10,598 nucleotides of DNA, taken from NCBI GenBank assembly GCA_026770585.1, contig MU646477.1, forward strand, positions 294,642 to 305,239. Reading direction: 5' to 3'. Each line of letters starts with the position of its first letter. Within the stretch, counting starts at the first letter, position 1. The translations under genes and the position numbers were made by a program. Shown here piece by piece: positions 1-6,084 of the stretch. The stretch comes from Baffinella frigidus (taxonomy: Eukaryota > Cryptophyceae > Cryptomonadales > Baffinellaceae). The notes beneath the pieces are model-generated. The model had not been told where the DNA came from, made no database searches, and saw only the letters and a program-made list of their open reading frames with translations.

Positions 1-300
1 GCCTCAGGATCTATCCCTCAAGTGGCGCGGGGGTCTTAAAGGACCCCCTGCAGGTCCTAGGCAGGTCCTAGGGCCCTACGGTAGGGCGTATGAGCCTACT
101 GGCCACTCAAGGGATAGGCCCGCCTCAGGGAGGTCCAGGGATAGGCCCGCCTCGGGATTTGCTCGTGGAAGGCCTGGGATAGGCACGCTTCGGGAATTGT
201 AGGCCCGTCTCGGGTCTTGGATAGGCCCGCCTCAGGCGACGCCTGCAGGGGATAGGCCCACCTCAGGGCTGGGGTAGGCCCGCGGCTGGTGATTTATACC
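1..300. repeat. Degenerate GATAGGCCCGCCTCAGG repeat
   Basis: The phrase gataggcccgcctcagg or a close variant recurs irregularly (about 113, 140, 178, 222, 251, 273), with spacers of varying length. A family-A element is inserted at 12-116. No coding sequence is apparent. Confidence 0.65.
12..116. mobile_element. MITE-like family A, copy 1
   Basis: Perfect 15-bp terminal inverted repeats TATCCCTCAAGTGGC (12-26 and 102-116) bound a 105-bp element. The centre holds the CCTAGGGCCCTACGGTAGGG palindromic core. The TA at each end could be the target duplication. Confidence 0.75.
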
Positions 301-399
301 GGTTGTGACCAGTAGGTTCATACGCTCTACCGTAGGGCCCTAGGACCTGCCTAGGGCTTCCACGGGCGATTATTCGCCCGTTGGTCACTTAAGGGATAC
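295..399. mobile_element. MITE-like family A, copy 2 (left end degraded)
   Basis: The right end TGGTCACTTAAGGGATA (383-399) is intact and the left end (295-311) is diverged. It contains the palindromic core and an inner hairpin, cgggcga/tcgcccg (363-380). Confidence 0.65.
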
Positions 400-430
400 T
401 CAGGCCCCTACGGTGGTCCCTAGGGGAAAG

Positions 431-462
431 CGCGGCTCCTTATGAGCAAGATGCGCCTGTAG
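431..462. mobile_element. Family B right-end remnant
   Basis: CTCCTTATGAGCAAGATG followed by cgcctgtag resembles the family-B right end TTTCTTATGAGCGAGGTACC...CTGTAG at many positions. The left half is missing or unrecognisable. Confidence 0.5.
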
Positions 463-586
463 AGGTAAGGTCGGAGAGACGTAGGGGCCTGGGGAAAAGC
501 GGGTTTTAATAAATTGTCAAACACGACCGTGACTAGCCAGAAGGCGAGGTGGCACGAGACGTATGGGCCCTAGCAGCCCGCGACAG

Positions 587-686
587 CTCCTTTAGGTCCT
601 TTAGGTTTTAATTTCTCCCAACATATGCCAACGACACGCCCTTCCGTAGAAAGGACTGCAGAGAAAGCATGTTTGCTTTCGGATCG
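587..686 (+). mobile_element. Family C element, copy 1
   Basis: It begins TCCTTTAGGTCCTTTAGG, continues TCTCCCAACATATGCC and CCTTCCGTAGAAAGGACTG, and ends near CTTTCGGATC. The same order recurs at 1962, 9651 and, reversed, at 10118 and 10191. Confidence 0.75.
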
Positions 687-796
687 CGTTTCGCTCTCCA
701 AGAGTGGGGGGGGGAAGAGAACGTCTCGCCCTCTAGGACGGCTCTTGTGTGTCACGGCTATCAGGCTCCCGTTCTCCTGTAGGGGACAGCACCATG

Positions 797-936
797 TATC
801 CCTTAAGTGGCCATAGGGTGAATATTCGCCCTAACTCGCCCTAGGAAGGTCCTAGGGCCCTACCGTAGGGCGTAGGCGCCTACTGGTCCTAGGGCCCTAC
901 CGTAGGGCGTATGCGCCTACTGGCCACTTAAGGGAT
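797..936. mobile_element. MITE-like family A, copy 3 with internal duplication
   Basis: The 16-bp ends ATCCCTTAAGTGGCCA (798-813, 921-936) are perfect inverted repeats. A 37-bp unit containing CCTACCGTAGGG is tandemly duplicated inside (848-884 and 885-921), making this copy longer than the others. Confidence 0.8.
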
Positions 937-1013
937 TGATCACAGAGCACGACCGCGGAAAGCGCAGGCTCAGTGCAGGGAAACCACGCCGGGATCTTCG
1001 GTGGGGTATTCCA

Positions 1014-1050
1014 GGCCCGTTCTTGGAGCCATTGGCCCGTTCTTGGAGCC
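1014..1050 (+). repeat. 17-bp direct repeat
   Basis: GGCCCGTTCTTGGAGCC occurs at 1014-1030 and 1034-1050. The rest of 940-1225 shows no feature I can name. Confidence 0.85.
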
Positions 1051-1226
1051 GTTTGCTAGTTAAAATCGACTTTTGAACACCGTTTCCCCTTGACAATTGA
1101 CTTTTGAATACGCCCCCACGAGCCCTTCGTGGACGTGAGGACAGACGCCCGAGTACCCCAGAGGGGTTTGGGGAAGAGAAAGGACCGCCGTTTCCTAGGA
1201 TCGTTGTTTTTATTTTTATTTGTTTG

Positions 1227-1264
1227 ATCAGAAAAGGACTGTCTAGCTCTGCCTCGCTCGGGTT
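1227..1264 (+). repeat. 38-bp direct repeat, left copy
   Basis: GTCTAGCTCTGCCTCGCTCG with flanking ATCAGAAAAGGACT recurs at 1648-1685 with three differences. Family E and F elements lie between the copies. Confidence 0.85.
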
Positions 1265-1282
1265 CCAATCCAGGTTTGGATT

Positions 1283-1426
1283 TCATCTCGGAAGATCACT
1301 GAATCAGTTCCTAAACAATAGGAGGTTCAATAGGAGAAATTAGTTAGGGCATAGTAAATTTAATTAGGCCTCCTAATTAAATGAGAACGCCAATTAGGGA
1401 ACTGATTCAGTTATCTTTCGAGATGA
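1283..1426 (+). mobile_element. MITE-like family E, copy 1
   Basis: The ends, from TCATCTCG to CTGAATCAGTTCC (1283-1311, 1398-1426), match as 29-bp inverted repeats with two mismatches. The AT-rich centre has TTTAATTAGGCCTCCTAATT. GATT lies on both sides (1279-1282, 1427-1430) and may be a target duplication. Confidence 0.82.
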
Positions 1427-1491
1427 GATTGGAGGAGAAAGGAGGCCCGTCATCCAGAGCTAAGTTGACAGTTTCCCAGGCTAACGGACTA

Positions 1492-1621
1492 AAAATGGGG
1501 TAGTTAGGCCTATGGAAATGCCTACCGTAGGCCGTAGGGCTCCTATGACCAAGAATTTCCTAGGATTTTGGCCTACAGTAGGAGGTCCTAGGCAATGCCG
1601 TAGGCCTAACTACCCCGTTTT
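1492..1621. mobile_element. MITE-like family F
   Basis: The ends AAAATGGGGTAGTTAGGCCT (1492-1515) and the inverse (1598-1621) match over 24 bp with two changes. The interior carries the CCTACCGTAGG and CCTAGG cores. A related right half recurs at 10504-10573. Confidence 0.8.
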
Positions 1622-1647
1622 GAGTTCATTACCCTCTTAAGTTCACT

Positions 1648-1685
1648 ATCAGACAAAGACTCTCTAGCTCTGCCTCGCTCGGGTT
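1648..1685 (+). repeat. 38-bp direct repeat, right copy
   Basis: ATCAGACAAAGACTCTCTAG then CTCTGCCTCGCTCGGGTT, partner of 1227-1264. Confidence 0.85.
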
Positions 1686-1758
1686 GACAGACGATTCTCA
1701 AGTTGACATTCTGGGTGCACGGTACAAATCCGTCATCTTTGGAGCGGAAAAGAGCCCA

Positions 1759-1779
1759 GGCTCACCAAATTGGTGAGCC
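1759..1779. repeat. 21-bp perfect hairpin
   Basis: GGCTCACCAA and TTGGTGAGCC pair around one A, just left of family B copy 1. Confidence 0.85.
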
Positions 1780-1784
1780 CAACT

Positions 1785-1904
1785 ACAGGGGTACCTCGCT
1801 CATAAGAAACGCCCACCCCCCTAGGACCACCATAGGACCCTAGGCATGGTCCTACTGTAGGGTCCTAGGGGGGGGGCGGTTTCTTATGAGCGAGGTACCC
1901 CTGT
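1785..1904. mobile_element. MITE-like family B, copy 1 (intact)
   Basis: The ends are a 28-bp perfect inverted repeat when flanks are included (1783-1810, 1879-1906), beginning CAGGGGTACCTCGCTC inside flanking TA on both sides. The interior has C-runs, G-runs and the CCTAGG / CTACTGTAGG core. There is no internal ORF for a transposase, so it is non-autonomous. Confidence 0.85.
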
Positions 1905-1961
1905 AGCCTGAGACAGAGCTAGACTGCCACTTGAGCGACAACCAGGCGAGAACAAAGCGGG

Positions 1962-2046
1962 CTCCTTTAGGTCCTTTAGGTTTTAAATGCTCCCAACATG
2001 GCCCAACGACACGCCTTTCCGTAGAAAAGATCTGCAGAGAAAGCAT
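1962..2046 (+). mobile_element. Family C element, copy 2
   Basis: It has the same layout as the copy at 587: doubled CCTTTAGGT, CTCCCAACATGGCCCAACG and GTAGAAAAGATCTGCAGAG. Its frame on the minus strand gives a spurious small ORF. Confidence 0.75.
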
Positions 2047-2050
2047 TTCC

Positions 2051-2086
2051 GTGTGAGCCTCGGTCAGACAGGTAGCGAGCCTCGGC
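2051..2086 (+). repeat. Family J repeat, intergenic copy
   Basis: GTGTGAGCCTCGGTCAGACA then GGTAGCGAGCCTCGG, a diverged form. Confidence 0.7.
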
Positions 2087-2106
2087 CATGCGCCAAGTCG
2101 CGTCTG

Positions 2107-2280
2107 CAGAACCAGTTCCGGTGTCCGCCTATGTCGGGAGCTCGAAGAACCTAACGGCGAACCTAACTTAAAGGTCGACCCAAGCGGGGTCTCACTCCGG
2201 GACAGCCTGAGGAGGGTGCTCCTTTAGGTCCTTTAGGTTCTTCGAGCTCCCAACATAGGCGGACACCGGAACTGGTTCTG
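2107..2280. mobile_element. Family C hairpin form with 47-bp arms
   Basis: Arms 2107-2153 and 2234-2280 are inverted repeats of 47 bp with one mismatch (CAGAACCAGTTCCGG ... CCGGAACTGGTTCTG). They contain the family-C landmark GAGCTC next to CCCAACATAGGCGG. The loop of about 80 bp carries no coding sequence. Confidence 0.88.
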
Positions 2281-2296
2281 TAGAAAGACCATGCTA

Positions 2297-2504
2297 CGCG
2301 GGATCACGTCCAGGTTTTAGAGATTTGATATCCTTCGAATCTTAGCCTCAAGATAAGATATCTTAGCCTCCAGATAAAATTAAGATAAGCAAGGATATGC
2401 TATTTTAGGCATCAAAACCAGACTTAAGATAGCATAAATGGCTCCAACCAGACGGAACCTGTGCTTCCGTCTGGAATTCCTAAAACCTGGACGTGATCCC
2501 GCGT
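2297..2504. mobile_element. MITE-like family D
   Basis: Perfect 26-bp inverted repeats (2294-2319, 2481-2506) include CGCGGGATCACGTCCAGG. If the flanking TA is a target duplication, the element is 2297-2504. The AT-rich interior has repeats of GATATCTTAGCCTC type and an inner hairpin, ccagacggaa/ttccgtctgg (2448-2474). There is no ORF. Confidence 0.82.
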
Positions 2505-2506
2505 AG

Positions 2507-2833
2507 TGGGAGGAGACCTGGTAGGAACCCCTGCTGAACGGTACCACCAGTGCCCCCCCCCGCCCCTCCTTTTGTCCCTTAAGTGACCAGTAGGCTCAAG
2601 GGTTTTATAGCCCAGATACCCCTGTACTGACTACCGCCGGAGGCTTACCGTGGCATACTGAGGCTTTCGCGTTCACCCTTTTCGTCAAAAAGCTCCCTGC
2701 AGGGGCCGCGGGGGGCTTCCCCGTGACACGAAATTCACTATGTGGCTTGCCTCCGACATGAGAAGGCCCCAGGACTGAGCCGTGCTCATTTCATCTCTTG
2801 TAAAGCCACAAGCCAACGCCAGCGGACCCCTTA
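2507..2833. other. No recognisable gene
   Basis: Apart from the family A and B end fragments at 2574-2625, this stretch shows no motif, repeat or coding frame that I can name. Confidence 0.5.
2574..2596. mobile_element. Family A end fragment
   Basis: GTCCCTTAAGTGACCAGTAG matches the left end of family A. No partner end is found. A short tacccctgta (2616-2625) after it resembles a family-B end, so this may be a double truncation. Confidence 0.5.
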
Positions 2834-2920
2834 GCCTACGGTAGGAACCCCCCCTCCTCCTACGACGTTTAAAACAAAAAGGGCTTTGGAAGTCGTAGGA
2901 GGGGGGCTCCTACCGTAGGC
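2834..2920. mobile_element. Hairpin element G
   Basis: GCCTACGGTAGGA and CCTCCTCCTACGAC (2834-2866) face their inverse at 2892-2920, around a loop with TTTAAAACAAAAAGG. The outer part is the same CCTACGGTAGG core found in families A, B and F. Confidence 0.75.
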
Positions 2921-3038
2921 AATCCGTAGGCTCTAAGTACCTTGCTGGCGTTAGCTTTTCAGATGACTTGGCTGTCGGGGCGACAGGCCAACCAATATTT
3001 TTCAATGAACATCCAACGGCCGTGAGACGCCAGGCCCA

Positions 3039-3052
3039 ATACAGGGGTACCT
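3039..3052. mobile_element. Family B left-end fragment
   Basis: TACAGGGGTACCT is the first part of family B. It runs into a T-run and then a family-C element. The rest is absent. Confidence 0.55.
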
Positions 3053-3057
3053 TTTTT

Positions 3058-3145
3058 TTAGGTCGTTCTTCGAGCTCCCAACATAGGCGGACACCGGAAC
3101 TTGTCCTGTAGAAAGGCCATGCTTCCTTTCGGATCACATCAAGCC
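3058..3145 (+). mobile_element. Family C element, half copy
   Basis: TTCTTCGAGCTCCCAACATA, GCGGACACCGGAAC and CTGTAGAAAGGCCATGC follow in family-C order and end with CTTTCGGATC. The opposite arm is absent. Confidence 0.7.
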
Positions 3146-3231
3146 CCCCTCCCCTGTACAGAGGATCGCGGCAGAACCGGCTAAAGGGTATCCTCATCGG
3201 GCATGTAACAATGTTCCACGACGGATTCTGA

Positions 3232-3345
3232 ATACCTCGCACATAAGAAACCGCCCCCCCCTAGGACCCTACAGTAGGACCATGCCTCGGGTCCTACGGT
3301 GGTGCTAGGGGGGGGGGGGTTCTTATGAGCGAAGTACCCCTGTAG
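3232..3345. mobile_element. MITE-like family B, copy 2 (left end truncated)
   Basis: The right end, from TTCTTATGAGCGAAGTAC to CTGTAG (3320-3345), is nearly complete. The left end starts inside the repeat at TACCTCGCACATAAGAAA, having lost CAGGGG. Long C and G runs face each other in the interior. Confidence 0.78.
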
Positions 3346-3559
3346 GGAGAAGGAGGAGCACAGAAAGGGAAGCTGGGGCCAGTCGCACATAAGACCGCAG
3401 ACGTTGTGTGATACAGCCCTGTAGAGGTGTTGGTGGGTCTGGCCACGGAGCCATGTATTCTCACTCGCAGGGTTCCCCCTGTAGGTCTCACTAACTGAAC
3501 CACGGCATCCTGCCGGGGTACATCCACTTTCCGCCTTCTACCGCCAGCTTAAGTAAACT
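3346..3559. other. No recognisable gene
   Basis: Between family B copy 2 and the 26-bp repeat I see only a TAAGACCGCAGACGTTGT phrase, near 3391, shared with the 26-bp array. Open frames here start or end in repeats. Confidence 0.5.
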
Positions 3560-3682
3560 GTACTGTCAAGTCGCAGAGACCCCCCACATCAGACCGCAGA
3601 CGTTGTACTTTCAAGTCGCAGAGACCCCCCGTACTTTCAAGTCGCAGAGACCCCCCGTAATGTCAAGTCGCAGAGACCCCCC
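3560..3682 (+). repeat. 26-bp tandem repeat
   Basis: GTACTTTCAAGTCGCAGAGA plus a C-run occurs at 3605, 3631 and 3657, with a fourth variant at 3560. The spacer ACATCAGACCGCAGACGTT (3586-3604) also recurs near 3391. Confidence 0.9.
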
Positions 3683-3726
3683 CCATTCGGGGAGAGCCCC
3701 TTGGGCGGCCGCGGCGGGGTCGCACC

Positions 3727-3905
3727 CTTTAGGTCCTTTACAGGGGTACCTCGCTCATAAGAAAGAGCTCACACCCCTAGGACCACCGTAGGGCCCTAGG
3801 CGTAGGGCTACTGTAGGGTCCTAGGGGGGCGCAGTTTCTTATGAGCGAGGAACCCCTGTAGGTTCTTCGAGCTCCCAACATAGGCGGACACCGGACCTTA
3901 TCCTG
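3727..3905 (+). mobile_element. Family C element split by family B insertion
   Basis: Family-C sequence at 3727-3740 resumes at 3861-3905 (TTCGAGCTCCCAACATAGGC). The gap is exactly the family-B element plus one TA. Confidence 0.85.
3741..3858. mobile_element. MITE-like family B, copy 3, nested in family C
   Basis: The element from CAGGGGTACCTCGCTC to its inverse (3741-3858) lies between TA (3739-3740) and TA (3859-3860). Outside it, TAGGTCCTTTA and TAGGTTCTTCGAGC rejoin into the normal family-C sequence seen uninterrupted at 2228-2250. This demonstrates insertion with TA duplication. Confidence 0.9.
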
Positions 3906-3921
3906 CACTGGGAGATCCCGG

Positions 3922-4016
3922 GGAAGCGCCTCTGAGCGAAGGTTCACACCCGTATTACGGGAGTGACGTGGGTCCCATGAGGAAGCGCGGTGAAGCGCCT
4001 CAGAGCGAGGGTTTCA
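3922..4016 (+). repeat. Direct repeat around duplicated terminal exon
   Basis: GAAGCGCCTCTGAGCGAAGG (3922) and GAAGCGCCTCAGAGCGAGGG (3992) are 70 bp apart and bracket the extra exon E copy. The duplication therefore includes 3' UTR sequence. Confidence 0.8.
3955..3990 (-). pseudogene. Partial copy of terminal exon E with stop
   Basis: On the minus strand it encodes RFLMGPTSLP and TAA, one substitution (Ser to Pro) from the real exon; a 2-bp difference upstream breaks the match. It lies about 150 bp past the real stop codon, beyond a MITE-like insertion. Confidence 0.85.
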
Positions 4017-4032
4017 ATCCGGGGAACTCCGT

Positions 4033-4137
4033 TATCCCTTAAGTGCCCAGTAGGCACATACGCCCTACGGTAGGGTCCTAGGACCTACCTAGGACCTCTT
4101 GGCCATCAAATTTGACGGCCTGGGCACTTAAGGGATA
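4033..4137. mobile_element. MITE-like family A, copy 4, just past the gltD stop codon
   Basis: The ends TATCCCTTAAGTGCCCAG (4033-4050, 4120-4137) are perfect 18-bp inverted repeats. Inside lies a near-perfect 20-bp palindrome at 4101-4120. One base separates its TA end from the TAA stop of exon E, so it forms the start of the gene's 3' UTR. Confidence 0.85.
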
Positions 4138-4138
4138 C

Positions 4139-4198
4139 TTACGGGAGTGACGTGGATCCCATGAGGAAGCGGTCGACCTCGCGCGCGCACTCGCGTCC
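4139..4198 (-). CDS. gltD: Glutamate synthase terminal exon E with stop codon
   Basis: This 60-nt exon encodes [19 protein letters not shown] and TAA (the stop occupies 4139-4141). GltD proteins typically continue 'AI.EGREAAREVDRYLMG' after the AAGD motif and end a few residues later, so this is the natural C-terminus. The acceptor is gtttCAG, directly next to the 31-bp tandem array at 4201-4418, whose unit supplies the upstream intron sequence. A MITE-like element begins within a few bases after the stop. A partial second copy of this exon, including the stop, lies further downstream at 3955-3990. Confidence 0.92.
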   Translation of the reverse strand, partial: GRECAREVDRFLMGSTSLP

Positions 4199-6046
4199 CT
4201 GAAACCGCGCGAGTTCGGGGGGTCAGTTCACGAAACCGCGCGAGTTCGGGGGGGTCAGTTCACGAAACCGCGCGAGTTGGGGGGGTCAGTTCACGAAACC
4301 GCGCGAGTTGGGGGGGTCAGTTCACGAAACCGCGCGAGTTGGGGGGGTCAGTTCACGAAACCGCGCGAGTTCGGGGGGTCAGTTCACGAAACCGCGCGAG
4401 TTCGGGGGGTCAGTTCACTGGCTTTTCTGCAGAACAAGTTCCGGTGTCCGCCTATGTTGGGAGCTCGAAGAACCTAAAGGACCTAAAGGACTGGCCATGG
4501 ACAAGACATTGGACACGATTGAGAGACGAGTCTGAGAAGCAGTTGACCATCAAGCAATTGATAGTCAAAAGGCTCAACTTAGGAAAGTTAACTTCCGCCG
4601 GCGGTTTCAGAATCCGGGCTGAGCGGTCACAGGTCGCGTCCGCAGGGGTGTCCGTGATGCAGGCTTTGTGATCCATACTGAGGCTCACAACTATGAGTCG
4701 AGGCTCACAACTATGAGTCGAGGCTCATAACCTAGCTACTTGGGCAGCCACTTGGGTGCACATACGGAGACGATGTGTCCCGTCCGGAGACGACCGAGGG
4801 AAAGCTGCGAACCCGTACTACGCGAAACCGCTACATGGCAACCGACGAGGACAAGGTACCCAGATCCGCACCATGCCAAAAGTCATTCTACCAGAAAACA
4901 AATCGATTTTTCTCCAAAAGTGGCCGATTAATAGGGAAGAATTGTGAACTGACCGCAATCCACGAATTCTAGACAGTCGTTCCGCGTAGTAGGCTTGAAG
5001 GGTGTGAGGAATCCGTGCAACGCGGGTGAGAGCGGGTGAGTCGGGCGAGAAGGGTCAAGGGTGTGGGTGTGGGGTTTTATCCGGGGAAACCTATTTTTCT
5101 TTCATTTGATGGCAAGGAAAATTACTACACAATTCGTTCTTATTAGTAATAGTAAAGAATTTGTGTAGTAATTTTCGTTGCCATCAAATGAAAGAAAAAT
5201 AGGTTTCCCCGGATAAGGGTGTGGGTGTGGGTGTGGGGTTTCCTGAGTCCCTCGCCGGTGTGTTGGAATCCACCGTGAGCGCCGCTTAGGGTTGTGTTGT
5301 CGCGTTGTGTTGTTGTTGGGTTGTCTTAGGGTTGGGTTGTCTTAGGGTTGTCGTACCTCGCGGATGGCCCGCACGACGAGCGACTGGCCGCGGCGGTTGG
5401 GTTGTCTTAGGGTTGGGTTGTCTTAGGGTTGGGTTTGTCTTAGGGTTGGGTTGTCTTAGGGTTGGGTTGTCTTAGGGTTGTCGCACCTCGCGGATGGCCC
5501 ACACGACGAGCGACTGGCCGCGGCGGTTGGGTTGTCTTAGGGTTGGGTTGTCTTAGGGTTGGGTTGTCTTAGGGTTGGGTTGTCTTAGGGGTGTCGCACC
5601 TCGCGGATGGCCCACACGACGAGCGACTGGCCACGGCGGCAATCGCCCGCCGCGAACACCTGCTCCGGTGGTAGGGAGGTGCAGTCAGAATCCGGTGCAG
5701 GGGTGCCTCCAACGTAAGGAAAAACACCCTGCTGTCGGCCAATACAGGGGTACCTTGCTCATAAGAAACTGCGCTCATAAGAAACTGCCTCTCCCTAGGG
5801 CCCTACATTAGGGCTATGCCCAGGGCCCTACAGGCCTAGGGCCCTAGGGGGGTCCTAGGGGGGGGGGCGGTTTCTTATGAGCGAGGTACCCCTGTTCCAG
5901 TGTACCGGTGTATCATTTTCGAGGGTTCTGGGTTTAGGGTCACACCGTGTCAAGCCTCCGATACGCTCCATCTGAATATAACCAGTTTCAGGTTATGCCG
6001 ACTGATCGTTCCCTCACTCACAAACCCTCAACCCTAAGCTCTAAAT

Positions 6047-6084
<38 letters not shown>

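Larger units (their letters stand above)
5281..5592 (+). repeat. 16-bp telomere-like minisatellite interrupted by exon D pieces
   Basis: The unit TTAGGGTTGGGTTGTC is repeated in three blocks (about 5286-5350, 5397-5480, 5527-5592) separated by truncated exon D copies. One unit has an extra T (5432). The TTAGGG part resembles telomere repeats. Confidence 0.92.
4199..5599 (-). other. Intron between exons D and E
   Basis: This 1.40-kb intron reads from GTGCGACA to gtttCAG. It contains the 16-bp minisatellite with two extra exon D pieces, a 140-bp hairpin (5077-5216), a 20-bp repeat, a family-C element and the 31-bp array. The stretch 4731-5060 appears unique. Three overlapping open frames there (about 4740-4972) resemble nothing I know, so I do not call a gene. 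Confidence 0.82.

Noticed and set aside
2910-3527. Minus-strand ORFs of 69-110 residues
   Set aside because: They run through family B, C and G element ends and give the typical RGTSLIR and GVRLCWELE peptides. They are repeat translations.
4277-4671. Overlapping ORFs with [10 protein letters not shown] repeats
   Set aside because: They translate the 31-bp array, whose unit length is not a multiple of three, so all three frames give the same peptide. This is a minisatellite in an intron.
4740-4972. Three overlapping 63-65 residue ORFs
   Set aside because: They overlap in different frames on the strand opposite to gltD, inside an intron, with no family resemblance. Not enough to call a gene.
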